Source: Symsagittifera roscoffensis
Taxonomy: Eukaryota; Xenacoelomorpha; Acoela; Convolutidae
DNA: 64,000 nucleotides
Assembly (NCBI RefSeq): GCF_963678635.1
Contig: NC_087070.1
Coordinates: 11,442,539 to 11,506,538 of the forward strand
Direction: 5' to 3'
Position numbers and translations under genes: made by a program
Shown: positions 1 to 10,380 of the stretch, piece by piece
Position numbering within the stretch: the first letter of the stretch is position 1
How the letters are laid out: every line of letters begins with the position of its first letter
Notes under the pieces: model-generated
The model's input: the letters and a program-made list of their open reading frames with translations, nothing else
What the model was told of the DNA's origin: nothing
Databases searched by the model: none

Positions 1-1883
1 GTCTTGTCAACCTCTCCCCGGACAAGTCGTCCTGCACGGGCTCAAAGGTGTCTGACTCCTCAGACAAGTCGTCCTTGACTGGTTCGAAGGTATCAGACTC
101 CCCAGACATTGTCTCGTCCCCGGACGAACAATCTGGGCTCGGCTCGTGTTCTTCTTTTGCATCCGTGAAATGCACTCTCCTCGCGAAGCTAGATTTTGAC
201 TTGATCCTGACTTCCTCAGTGGCTTGGGTCTGATTCAGTGTCCCATATTCAGTGAACGAAGTTCTCAACAAGACCTCCTTCGGCATCGAGGTCACCAGCT
301 GGTTGACTATCGACCTGCAATCCCGTTCAACGCCTCGGCTGCGAATGGACACTGGCCTCTTCTCTGTTCTCTCGGTGACAGTCAACCGCTGCATGGTCTC
401 CATCCACTCACGATCATGCCTATCCACTTCCCTGTCCAACAAGTCACGGAGCTTTCCCATGACGTCCGGCGCCACGTTCACCGTCCTGTTCAATAGAGCC
501 ATGCTGTTTATACCCAGCCTGGTAAGTTCTTGCTGTACCAAATTGGATCGGACTAGCAGATCCAACGGAACGAGCTCGCCTCTGGCTAAAAGTTTTATCT
601 CCGCGGCCGTTTCCACTGGAAGGTCAGGGTGTCCGGGTATAGGATGCCCTGACTTGTCTAACCACCTAGTAAGTGGCAGCTTGTCGTAGGTTTCCTTGTC
701 CAGAAATGAAAACCCGTCTTTGATTTCTGATTGGTTAGCCTGCTTGTCCTCGAGGCGCTCATAAAATTCTGTCTTTTTCCTGAGGCTTTCTGCGTTCTGG
801 TGCTTGTCACGGGTACGGTGCTCTATGATCATGTGGTATCCATCCAGGCGCACGATCCAACGACCAATATAACTCAGCCAGGCAAGGGCACGATTATCCA
901 CACGTAACTTGAAGGGAGCACTCCCCAAGTAGGCCCTGTATTTTTCCACGAAAGTGATCACCGCAAACATCTCCGCTTTCGGTGCGCCGTACTTCATTTC
1001 AGTATCACTCAGGACTTTACTCCCGTAGGCTATCGGACGAAGAACCATTCTCCCGTTCCACTCTTTCTCCTGGTGAAGTATGCCCGATATCGCAACCACT
1101 GATGCATCCGTGTCCAGCACGAACATCCCCTTCTCTGTTGGCATGCCGAGGACCGGTGCCTCGCAAAGTTCACGTTTGATGTTTTCAAATGAAACTTGTG
1201 CCTCATCAGTCCAAGTGAACTTTTTGCCCTTGTTTCTCATCAACCGCTGCATGGGGTATATTTTGTCAGCATACCCCTTGATGAACTCTCGATAATAATT
1301 AGCGAATCCCAAAAAACTCATCACCTGTGTATCTGTTTTAGGTGCCTTCCAGGTCAGCACCGCTTCAACCGCTTCAGGATCTGGTCTCACTCCATGTTTG
1401 TCCACCAGGCGGCCCAGATACTTTATGGAATCTCTGAGGATTTCACACTTAGAGGGTTTACATTTCAGACCCGCCTGCTTCATGCAAGAATACACCTCCT
1501 CCAACCTCTCTATGTGGTCTTCTAAGGTTGGTGTTGCAATCACGACATCATCAACATAACACATGATGAGATTCCCGTATTTCTTAGTGACGCTCGTGAG
1601 TGCCTGGGCCATCAGTCGCTGGAATGTGGCCGTCGCGCTGCACAATCCGTACGGCATCCTCTTCCACTGGAACAATCCCAGCTCGCACGCGAAGCCTGTT
1701 TTCTCTCGATCTTGCTTTCTGAGTGGCACTCGCCAGAAGGCAGAGCCCAAATCCAACGTCGTAAAGAACTTCGCGTCTTCCAGCTTGGATAGGCTCTCAT
1801 CGATGCGGGGGATCGGGTATACGTCCTTTATAGTCACCGCGTTCAGATAACGGAAATCACAACAAAATCTGAGTTTTCCCCCT
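1..1883 (-). CDS. pol: Ty3/gypsy Pol: reverse transcriptase and RNase H, continuing past the left edge
   Basis: This frame is open from about 1883 to base 1. The sequence shows the FCCDFR block (about 1853-1870), the YVDD catalytic motif (1547-1558), the SFLGFANYYREF connection (about 1275-1315), the RNase H start DTDAS (1101-1115), the YGAPKAE block (about 980-1000) and the post-RNase H HRTRDKHQNAESL segment (about 780-820). These are typical of metazoan Ty3/gypsy Pol, which copies element RNA into DNA and removes the RNA strand. The last 120 bases encode two acidic repeats of ESDTFEPV type in the linker towards integrase. The frame is shifted relative to the upstream Gag-protease frame, with the join in a run of six A near 1885-1895. 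That looks like a mutation more than a programmed shift, because the first RT residues are still in the upstream frame. Confidence 0.88.
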
Positions 1884-4800
1884 TTCTTTTTTCGCCATGA
1901 CCACGCCACAAGCCCACGGGGACTTCGACGGCTCGATCATGTCGTACTCCATTAACATCTCGATTTTCTTCCTACACGCTTCTGACTTGTGAGGAGTCAT
2001 TCTTCTCACCCCTTCCCTATGAGGTACCGAGCCCTCTTCTATCTCAATCTCGTGTTCTACAAAATTACAGCAACCTATGTCGGCCTTATGTTTCGAAAAA
2101 ACGTCTGCGTTCCGACTTAGCACCGCTCTGAGCGAATCTAGTTCCTTGTCTGATATTTTACCCTTCAAATGTTCTATCTCAGGTAGGACTGGTTTATTCG
2201 CTGCTAACTCTGTTTCTGTCGGCCTCTCAGGAAAGTTGGAACAACTAGACAGCCCATCATCTGTTTCCGAGTCCATTGAAAACAATTTCCTAGAAGATTT
2301 CAATTCATTCACTCTCTTCATTATACATTCTTGGTTCGCATGAAATGGAAATTTAGTTACATCAAACTTTTTCAAGTTCTCCACACTCTGAAAGTCTGTG
2401 TTCAGAGGCAAAGCATAGCCAAGTTTCTTTCCCCTCTGTATTGTCACTGTTGTTGCTTCTGTGTTCAATAACACACTCACACACAGTCCGCTCTGAGTGA
2501 GTGAGAAGCTTCTTCCTAAAATAGCCGAGCTTTTACTGTTTGGATTTGGTACCAGACACACCTGTCTGTCATTGCTGAGTTCATTCAAGTTCCTCATCCT
2601 AAACGTCGCTACTACGGCTTGGTTTGGTTTTAATCTAACTTTTCGATCCAGAAAAATCGGCACCTTGGCCTGGTTAATTAAGATCTTATTAAGGGGTCTC
2701 TTTTCATACTTTCTCTCAGGATCCTTGATCCTAATCAACCCGTCATTGAGATCGATCGTGACATCCAAGTTGCGCACGAAATCCCTTCCTAAGATGAACT
2801 GGTCTGATTCGTCCAAATTCTCCACTACTAGGAAGCTCATCCAAAGATGTCTTCCTCCGAGCTGCAGTGAAATGATCGGGGTTCGTCCAGTCATATAGAT
2901 CGCTCCCTGATTGGCAGCTGCCAATCTGTTGTTTGTCGGTATGAGATCCGACCTTTCGAAACCCATGTCGGTCCAAGTTTTGACTGGCATGACACTAACC
3001 ACTGCTCCCGTGTCTAGCAGTCCCTTTACTGAAAGTTGCCTGCCTTGCACGTCCAGCACGTGTGCGGCCAGATCGGCCTCGCAACCTATATGCACCGCGT
3101 CTTGTTCGAGCATCGCGTTGTGTCCGATTCGTCTAACCTTCAGCTCCTCTTGACCAATGTATATCCGGCCAATTTGATCGTTTGCATCAGTTATGTGAGC
3201 TTTTGTGTAGATATTGATGCCATCCACATTCATTAGAATCGGGTAAGGGCCATGGACATCGATATAATGTCCATCCACTTTCATCAGCCTCGGACCTCTT
3301 GTTGTGAGCAGCTCTCGCACTGCCCTGGAGTCCAGTTTGGGATCTTTCTCTTTCAGGTAGTCGGCATAGCTGTCCAGGTGGACTAGTGTAATCTCGGATG
3401 GTTCACTCAAGTTCTTGACCACCTGGTGCCCTGCGTCTGAGATAATGGACATTATTTTCGTCCCCTCCTTCGTCATGCCGAAAGTTTTCCCAGATATAAC
3501 GTTCAGTTTTAGTCCCTGTTTCCTGGGTTCCTCTTTGTCTTCTACTTTCGTCGTTTTACCCAGAATATTAAAACTTTCCCGAAGATCTGTGCTCTCCAGC
3601 TCCGACCTTACCCATTGCTCCACTTCTTTCGTGGCTAGGTCCTGTTTGACATTCTGCAGCGCTGTCCTTGCCGCCAGGCCGTAATCCACCTTGAGTGGGC
3701 TAGACGACTCTGCCTCCAGGTTCGAGGCTACCACCTCATCAGGCAGTGTCTTTACCTTTTTGGTCGTGAAGGTGCTCGGTATCGTCTCCTTTCTCCGAGA
3801 CTCGGCCTCGTTCATCAGACGTGCTCGACTGACCTTGACACCCGAAAGCGCCTCTTCGTGGCGGGGATGTTTCGCGTCCGCCACTGCATCCCAAAATTGA
3901 GTACAATCCGACTTGAAGTGTCCCTCCAAATTACAGAAGAAACACCTCGGACCATATTTCATGATGAGCCCTCTGACGTACTTTTCGTGATCCTCGTCGG
4001 TCGCGTCGGCGTCCTCGAGAAAGTAGCCTATCGCCTTCATGTTCTGTTTGTATGCAGAACACGCGGAAACGTGATGGTGCATCAAACCACAATTCGCACA
4101 CGATCTCCTCTTATCCATGTCATCGCGAGGTTTGTACCAACTGGAGTTCGCACCAGTGTTTGTCCCGCTATAGTTACCATAATTGCTGTAACGGCTTTGC
4201 GTCCTCGGTTTTATGAGTAAATACTCGCGTGACTTCATACGCAAATCATCGGGCGTGGGTACCTGGTCAAGTGACAGGGTGAAGTGTGTGGTTAACATCG
4301 TCTTCAACTCCTCACTCCTTACTCCGTCCATAAACTTCGAAGCAATCGCCAAGTTTTGCTCGGATATTCTCTCATCGGGATTGCTTCTCCTCCTAAGCAA
4401 TTCAAGGTCGTCCAAAATATTGTCTATGAATTCGTCATCTCTTTGACACCTCTTTTCGAACTTCACCATAGCCTGGAGCCCTTGTACTCCAGAGCCGAAA
4501 CGATTCAGCAGGATGTCGAATATCTTGCGAGCGCTGTCTCTCTCATTGGCTCTTTTCGCCATTACACAACTTATTGCAGTACCCTCCAGGTTGCTCGTTA
4601 GCGCGCTGCACTCTTGTTTCTTGGAGAGACTCTCTTTCTCGAAGTGTAACTTCATCACCTCTATCCAAGTATCAATGCAGCCGTCTGACTCGTCTTTGTA
4701 TGACTTCGGCTTTTTCGGTGTCCTTCTTGACCTTTCTCTTCTCTCGGTTGACTTCGAGAGTTTGGTGATGAATGTTTCGAGAGATCTGTTCAGAGGCTCA

Positions 4801-6320
4801 AACATCGAGGCATACATCATTGTGTCCTGTGAGACTGTAGTCAGATCTGGTACTGAACTGACTTGTGGCACAGTTGGCAACCTTGTCTCCGGGGTAGCAT
4901 CTGCCTCCGGCGGGACTGGGTTCGTCCAGCCAGGCCTCGACGGGGCTGCCCTTGGCCGCTCCTTGTTCCTAGGTTCGTAGTTCGTTCTCGAGCTTTGCTG
5001 GGCTCTGGCATTGCTGCCCGTACCATCTCCATCATTCGCATGGCGTGAGCGCTCCCTTTGGTTGGAACGCTCCTGCCAGTTGCTCCCATTCAAGATCGCG
5101 TCAAGCTTCCGCATCATTAAGTCAGACTTGGCATCTAACCTTTTCTCCAGGCTAGTCATCGTGTGGGCGTAGGTACTATCATGATCGTTCAACAATCGCT
5201 CGATCTCTTTCGTCATCCTAGCCTCTCTTTCCTGTGACTCCTTGTTTGCCTGTGCCAGGCTCTCCGCCAGGCATTGATCGGTGTTGCGAATCAATTTAGC
5301 CTGATCAACTCTCGTCTGCGACTTCGCGTGCGTTAGTTCATCTCTCAGATTCTCTTGACCCTGGTGAGCTCTCTCGTCAACCTGATCTATTCTCTTAGTC
5401 ATGTCCCGTCTCATTTCATCCAGACCATTCATTACGCCAGCGAACATGTCACTTATGTCGCCAGTGGCCCCAAATGACGGGGTTAGTCCCAAAGAAGATG
5501 AAGTCAACTGAGGCTGCAGCCTGGTGCTTGATGACGCACCGCCTTTTTGCTTGCTCATCGACGTCATCAATCTGTCGAACGTTGATGACGCTCCCAGCGT
5601 TATTCCATGTGACATGGGCCTGGTCGGCGAGGCTGACGACGCCTTCCCGCTCATGTCGTTCCTTGGGCACGGTGTGAAGTTCACATCCGGATGGGTTATC
5701 TCCGGGTAGTCATAACTGGAAGATAAAACTTCAGTTCGTAGTGACGCCATGCGCTCAATGTACAAAGACTTCCAGCTCTTCTTGGCCTTCGAACCCGGTT
5801 GTTCTTCACTCGGGCTTATACTCGACATCATCGCGTTGTTGCTCTGCTTGGCCAGAGATGAGTGGGTATTAGCCAAATGTGAATATTCTCTCCTCCACCT
5901 ATGACTCTTGGTCTCCGATTTGGACATTCCCTTGAATAGCACTTCCTCTCGCGGCTCGACCTCGGAACGCTCCGAGGTCTCCTCCGTCCTCTCGACTTCC
6001 TCCCGCTCGAGGTCCTCGCTTGGCTCAAAGTCGGGTCGAATAAGCGTCCGTTCTCCTTCTACAAAGGAGTCCACAAGCGTTTCGCTCGCGGTTCCGGCTT
6101 CGGCGCTCCGCCTTTGATCGCCATCGAGGTTTTTCTTGCTCCTTAATTTCATTTCGCTCATTGAAAGATCAGGTTGACCTTTAGTCGATTCGGTTTCGGC
6201 AAACACGTCGGAGGCGCTGCTAAACCAGGACTGGCTACGCCTAGTTTTAAATTTTCGCGTGCTGCCCTTGCTCAGCCTGGGAATCTTAGTAGTCGATCCT
6301 AACGAGTCCCTGCGCTGCAT
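1857..6320 (-). CDS. gag: Ty3/gypsy Gag and aspartic protease polyprotein, with the start of RT
   Basis: This is a long open frame of about 1490 codons. The first ATG is at 6320; the frame is open 33 bases further up, but only from a TTG. In order it shows a charged, probably disordered N-terminus, a coiled coil (about 5080-5455), a capsid-like helical region (about 4190-4730), and two perfect C-X2-C-X4-H-X4-C zinc knuckles (CANCGLMHHHVSAC near 4080-4120 and CFFCNLEGHFKSDC near 3910-3950). These are followed by a retropepsin-type protease with DTGA (3003-3014) and a FILGRDF flap-side motif (about 2780-2805). The end enters the RT fingers and then stops by frameshift. Gag forms the particle and binds RNA; the protease matures it. 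Gag and protease in one frame with no shift between them is found in several Ty3/gypsy lineages. The N-terminal 540 residues before the capsid are long for the family. Confidence 0.87.
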   Translation of the reverse strand: MQRRDSLGSTTKIPRLSKGSTRKFKTRRSQSWFSSASDVFAETESTKGQPDLSMSEMKLRSKKNLDGDQRRSAEAGTASETLVDSFVEGERTLIRPDFEPSEDLEREEVERTEETSERSEVEPREEVLFKGMSKSETKSHRWRREYSHLANTHSSLAKQSNNAMMSSISPSEEQPGSKAKKSWKSLYIERMASLRTEVLSSSYDYPEITHPDVNFTPCPRNDMSGKASSASPTRPMSHGITLGASSTFDRLMTSMSKQKGGASSSTRLQPQLTSSSLGLTPSFGATGDISDMFAGVMNGLDEMRRDMTKRIDQVDERAHQGQENLRDELTHAKSQTRVDQAKLIRNTDQCLAESLAQANKESQEREARMTKEIERLLNDHDSTYAHTMTSLEKRLDAKSDLMMRKLDAILNGSNWQERSNQRERSRHANDGDGTGSNARAQQSSRTNYEPRNKERPRAAPSRPGWTNPVPPEADATPETRLPTVPQVSSVPDLTTVSQDTMMYASMFEPLNRSLETFITKLSKSTERRERSRRTPKKPKSYKDESDGCIDTWIEVMKLHFEKESLSKKQECSALTSNLEGTAISCVMAKRANERDSARKIFDILLNRFGSGVQGLQAMVKFEKRCQRDDEFIDNILDDLELLRRRSNPDERISEQNLAIASKFMDGVRSEELKTMLTTHFTLSLDQVPTPDDLRMKSREYLLIKPRTQSRYSNYGNYSGTNTGANSSWYKPRDDMDKRRSCANCGLMHHHVSACSAYKQNMKAIGYFLEDADATDEDHEKYVRGLIMKYGPRCFFCNLEGHFKSDCTQFWDAVADAKHPRHEEALSGVKVSRARLMNEAESRRKETIPSTFTTKKVKTLPDEVVASNLEAESSSPLKVDYGLAARTALQNVKQDLATKEVEQWVRSELESTDLRESFNILGKTTKVEDKEEPRKQGLKLNVISGKTFGMTKEGTKIMSIISDAGHQVVKNLSEPSEITLVHLDSYADYLKEKDPKLDSRAVRELLTTRGPRLMKVDGHYIDVHGPYPILMNVDGINIYTKAHITDANDQIGRIYIGQEELKVRRIGHNAMLEQDAVHIGCEADLAAHVLDVQGRQLSVKGLLDTGAVVSVMPVKTWTDMGFERSDLIPTNNRLAAANQGAIYMTGRTPIISLQLGGRHLWMSFLVVENLDESDQFILGRDFVRNLDVTIDLNDGLIRIKDPERKYEKRPLNKILINQAKVPIFLDRKVRLKPNQAVVATFRMRNLNELSNDRQVCLVPNPNSKSSAILGRSFSLTQSGLCVSVLLNTEATTVTIQRGKKLGYALPLNTDFQSVENLKKFDVTKFPFHANQECIMKRVNELKSSRKLFSMDSETDDGLSSCSNFPERPTETELAANKPVLPEIEHLKGKISDKELDSLRAVLSRNADVFSKHKADIGCCNFVEHEIEIEEGSVPHREGVRRMTPHKSEACRKKIEMLMEYDMIEPSKSPWACGVVMAKKERGKTQILL

Positions 6321-6775
6321 GCCTTGTGCCAAAAAAAACAATATTTTTATAACTTAGTGGCGATCACACGTACCGCAAACAAGTTCAAGTTAAATTACTT
6401 AACGCTGCCTCTTCGATCTCGTAAGTATCAAGAATGTCTCTTAGGTTTCTCAATGACAATCATAGTGACTCAGCTAGAGTTACACACACAGGGCCTGCTC
6501 AGTATTGATATAATGCTAACTCAACCCTGTTGTATAGTATGACAGTATCACAAAATTTTCACAAGATATAATCAACACTTAAAACACAATGGATAATCAG
6601 ATAAGAATATCCTACAGGTGACAGCGACCTTTCTTTAGTATCAATTTATCGCCACACAATTTATCAAGTCACTGCTTTGTTAAAATCAAACAATCTTTGG
6701 TAAAAAGCAGTGATGATTCAGAAGCAGATCAATAAAACTTAGTAGAAAAAGTTAAAACTTAAAGAAAAAGACTTC

Positions 6776-7105
6776 CCTCAATCGGAACGATCCGAAAGAA
6801 CAAAGCCCAGGACACAGTCTTCTCTAGTGGGTGTGTATTTGCCTAATACACCCACCGAGGTCTTCTTTTAGGTGCCCTGCGATTGCCCTAGCTGTCCTAC
6901 TAAGTAGCTCAAGGCAACCTCTGATCGAAAATTTCTATAGTCTAAGAAAAAGCTCCCCCACACTCGGACTGCTCCAAGTGCACGAGAGTAGGGAACAATT
7001 TTTCTTCTCAAGTGGGTGTGTATTTGCCTAATACACCCACCGAGGTCTTCCTTTATTTGTTCCCGGATTGCCCGAACTTTTCTATTAGGTAGCTCAAGGC
7101 AACCA
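6776..7105. repeat. Two imperfect tandem units of about 185 bp with a hairpin
   Basis: The two units share a core that includes GTGGGTGT, a short AT-rich spacer, ACACCCAC and then GAGGTCTTC. The arms are at 6827-6834 and 6848-6855 in the first unit, and at 7012-7019 and 7033-7040 in the second, giving a spacing of 185 bases. Both units end in TAGCTCAAGGCAACC. The 8-base arms are preserved in both units although the flanks have diverged. Confidence 0.75.
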
Positions 7106-7313
7106 CACGACCAAAATCACAATAAAAAAAAATTTTTTTTTGTTCGGGTACTTCTGATACACCCAATGTAGAATCCAAAGTTGATCACGAATTCCCGGGT
7201 CAGAATGAGTTCTTATGACCCTGATAAGCACGCCTAATGTCCTAATTTGATCTTTATTAAATGGATATTTCCCGTCTCCCAAATTGCCACAGAAGGTTTC
7301 CTCAAGTTTCTAA

Positions 7314-7695
7314 CAATGAGGGTTGCTAAGATGTTTAAGTCACTCCGGTTGGTTACTTCGGAGGGTTGTTAAGACACTTAGCCTACCTCGGAGTTTTACT
7401 TCGGAGGGTACCTTAATCACCCAAGTTAATTCGGAGGGTCCCCCTAAATTTACTAAGGAGGGTCAATAAGATGCTTAATATGCTCCGGAGGGTTACTTCG
7501 GAGGGTTACCTTCAAAATTTTCAAATTTCTGAACCTCACTTAGAAAGGCCTTCAATTAACTTCAGGAATCGTCAAAACAAGCTAAATTCTCTATGGGGGG
7601 CTGTTTTAACTTCTTTGGATGATCTCGTGGAATATTTCCACTAAGGAGGGTTGCTAAGATGTTTAACTGACTCCGGAGGGTTACTTCGGAGGGTT
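7314..7695. repeat. Three dispersed copies of a CGGAGGGT-containing unit of about 50 bp
   Basis: Copies lie at about 7314-7367, 7455-7507 and 7645-7695. Each reads roughly GGAGGGT, then CTAAGATGTTTAA, then ACTCCGGAGGGTTACTTCGGAGGGTT. Single CGGAGGGT words continue on both sides. They are spread through the leader and are not in a strict tandem. Confidence 0.75.
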
Positions 7696-9464
7696 CCCCA
7701 AAAATCAAGAAAAAAGGTTATGTTACCGCGATAAAGTCTCCAAAAGCGGTCCACCTGACTTAAAACTAGGTTGGCTGACACGGTCAACCTTCCCAGTTGG
7801 ATAAAAAGGTGTTTTGATAAAATTTTCTGCCGCTCGGAGGGTTAACTGTGATTTGGACCCTCCGAACCAACAAATTCTAAAAAAATTTTCTTTTCCGAGA
7901 TTATCAACCCAAAAACGGTTGCGGTCCGAAAAATTGGTCCAAAACGTCGACTTATGGTACCAAAATTATTCCGATAGGTTGGCTAGTCTTTGAGAAATTG
8001 CCAAAAACGTGTTTGTCCAAATGGGCTTTTTTCACCACCTATGTAGGTTCTGAGAAACTTTTTCCGCAATTCCTATTGAAAGTGCCTAAAAATAATTGAA
8101 ACGAGCGTAGTAGCCCTGTACGGCACTGGAATAATGCAAAAAACCGGACCAAAATTGGTTTGGAGACAAAAATTTGGCCAATAACTATCAAATTTGGACC
8201 CTCCGATTCCTTCCTTTCCCAATCCTTAAGTCGTTAGCTCTATCCACGGAGCTAATCGGAGGGTTACTCAAGAATTTTTCTGGCAGCCGAGCACGTTATG
8301 CTAGCACGCTCCTAACTCAAAAAATTTTTTTGCTCTAACTCTAAAAACTCAAAAACTCGATCCCCAAAACAGATTGACAAATTTCAGAAAATTATCGAAA
8401 TTTTGATCGAAAAATTTTGGTTTTTTCCAACTTTTACTGAGTCTTTTCTCACGCGGTTTCTTTAGTTAGGGGGATCGAACTACGTAGCTACTCCCTATGT
8501 AAAAGCTTTTTGCTGTTCGGAAAAGCTCGGATATTCAAAAATTTGGGGGTCTATAGTTTGTCAAAAATCGATAATTTTCGACGAAATTTGGGTGTTTCTT
8601 GGGTCCAATTAGGAGATAAGTAATATATAATAAAGATAATAACCTATTAGTAGTGTGTGGGTATAATGAATAGTACTATACCCTCCTTTGCACCAAAATA
8701 CCCGAATTAAGACCCTTAACTCGGAAATTTGTAATCGATGGAGGGTACAACCGGACCGCGCCAATCGTGCCCTCCACAACTCAAGTTTTAATGAAATAGT
8801 ACCCGAACGATACTAAAATTGCTTCAACGATACCCAACAGTCGTTGCGGATGTTGTCCCTGATGTCCCTGTTGAGTGTGGAACACGTCGGTCAGCTTGCC
8901 ACTCTACCCTCCGGTCACCGGCAAAATCACCATTAACGTGCTTAAACACTCAAATTACACTCGAGGGAGGGTATCCAACCCTTCACCCAAACACACAATC
9001 TTTCTATCAGAAATGATATAAATCAATCTGAAACAACAACAAATAGGAAGGTCAGATCACATCTCGTCCGAAAATAACATATAAACTGTCACTTTATGTT
9101 TTTTACTGTTTTTGGTCTTTTTTGGATTTTCTACTGTTTCTTGTACTTTTTTGTTTTCAAATAAATTTATTTTTGGCTTTTGTTGGTTATACACTATTTT
9201 TGTTTGGTTTTACGCTTTCTATTTAATTGTTTTTGGTCCCGGGACCTTGGTACAAGCTTTCTCATGACTTCCCACCTAACCCTCCGGCCCCCGGAATTTT
9301 CGGTGTTAACTAAGTTAAAAAGCTAAATAGTACTAGACGGAGGGTACGCACCTTCCCCCAAGTACAATAACGGTCATTAAGGCCTCTAACTCGGGCATAC
9401 GCCCCGGAGCGGAGGGTTCGTCGCTGAAACGCTTGCTGATCATGATGGTCTTATGCCTTTGACA

Positions 9465-9483
9465 GGCCCACCCAGGAGCGCCA
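9465..9483 (-). promoter_or_regulatory. Candidate tRNA primer-binding site
   Basis: On the minus strand this reads TGGCGCTCCTGGGTGGGCC: TGG (complement of CCA), seven bases of acceptor stem, then GGGTGGG like a T-stem. It begins 12 bases after the LTR end, slightly further than usual. No such sequence follows the LTRs at 11152 or 50675, which fits those being 3' LTRs. The matching tRNA was not identified. Confidence 0.5.
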
Positions 9484-9495
9484 TAAAAACGTATA

Positions 9496-10380
9496 TGTAA
9501 CATTCGCCCAAATACTACACAGCGACGGAGCGTAGAAAAAGTACCTATTAACGACTGGCAGGCGTCAGTTACCTTAATCCTACTCGTTTTTCACCGTCTC
9601 GACCTTGCCAGTTGATTTTCTGGTCTGTTTAGGGCTAAGTAAAAAGTTACTATTTTTAGGCCATCAGTCAAACGACTTTTGATCAGCCTTCGTTTACATG
9701 CAAACACAACCACATAGCTGAGTCTGGGATCCTCAGACTACGTGATTGCTATTAAAAACACGGCTCGAACAACCTATTTTAATATGTTTTTGTGTGACAG
9801 TTCTATATTAAATCCATTGGAGATGGATTGACCCTTTCCTCTTTCTAGCTACTCATATTCTAAAATATCAAATAATACCGGTGTTAACTCAGACTTCTAC
9901 GACATCCAAGTAGCTACAAAGTTAGTTTTATAAAGTCTCTTCACATAAAACAGTCTCTGGGGGACCAAGCCTCCGCTCCCGTAATCTTCCTGAGATAACG
10001 TTCTTATCTCTTCCAATTTGTGGCACGGGAGGGTTCCGTGGAATATTCCTTCCCCACTGAAGCTTCCTTTTCCACTAATATCCACTGCTAAGAGTCTTAT
10101 CGTGTGTTGTTGCCACGATAAGAGGCTTCGTGTTTTTCGTCTCTTGTGCGACCGTTTTCCACAATATTTGTCGTTGTTCTGTTTTTTCGTCGTTTTTCGT
10201 CAAAATGGCCGTCTTTTTTGTATTTCTGAGAAATATCCACTCTTCAATCGAAATTTTAAAAATAAAAAATCTAGAATGTTCCTACCCTCCTTCACAATAC
10301 TTTTCCGTTGCTAAGGCCTTTATTCGTTGTTTTTCGTGTCGTCGGAAGGTTGCGCTGTGTCAATCTGGCAGAATGGCACA
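9496..10380 (-). repeat. LTR of giant element A (5' LTR)
   Basis: It is 885 bp and begins TGTGCCATT and ends GAATGTTACA on the minus strand. It is diverged but colinear with 11152-11998 and 50675-51559. Shared anchors on the plus strand are TGTAACATTCGC at the start, a TTTTTCACCGTCTC block, GAGATGGATTGACCC (about 9820), TTGTATTTCTGAGA (about 10220), TCGAAATTTTAAAAAT (about 10247) and TGGCACA at the end. The E LTR has the same length. Small plus-strand ORFs inside it are not genes. Confidence 0.68.

Larger units (their letters stand above)
6321..9464 (-). other. Non-coding leader of giant element A
   Basis: These 3.1 kb lie between the candidate primer-binding site and the Gag start. No frame longer than about 70 codons is present and none resembles a known protein. 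The stretch is AT-rich but carries many copies of the G-rich word CGGAGGGT (for example 7359, 7402, 7432, 7485, 7498, 8259, 9410), with some inverted as ACCCTCCG (8205, 8908, 9282), plus two local repeat sets listed separately. Such a long leader is unusual for Ty3/gypsy. It could hold packaging signals, an internal ribosome entry region or insulator-like sites; this is inference only. Confidence 0.6.
1..10380 (-). mobile_element. Giant-family Ty3/gypsy LTR retrotransposon A, 5' part
   Basis: Reading leftwards on the minus strand this holds an LTR (9496-10380), a candidate primer-binding site, a 3.1 kb leader, Gag-protease, and reverse transcriptase with RNase H. It then runs off the left edge before integrase. 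Only one coding break was found, a frameshift near 1885, so this is the youngest or least damaged element here. There is no polypurine tract beside the LTR, but there is a PBS-like sequence, as expected for a 5' LTR. That it belongs with the accessory cassettes is inferred from the similar LTRs at 11152 and 50675, and from a near-identical RT fragment at 40197. Confidence 0.72.

Noticed and set aside
1853..1900. Programmed frameshift between Gag and Pol
   Set aside because: Protease and the first RT residues are already in the Gag frame, so the shift sits inside a domain; mutation or sequencing error is simpler.
48..6117. Many plus-strand ORFs of 60-155 codons across the left 6 kb
   Set aside because: They are antisense shadows of the strongly coding minus-strand gag-pol frames; none shows family motifs.
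7314..9420. CGGAGGGT words as a CRISPR-like array
   Set aside because: Spacing is irregular, units are too short, some are inverted, and the context is eukaryotic retroelement DNA.
9465..9483. Part of a tRNA gene
   Set aside because: Only about 19 bases match a tRNA 3' end and there is no cloverleaf around them; a primer-binding site fits better.
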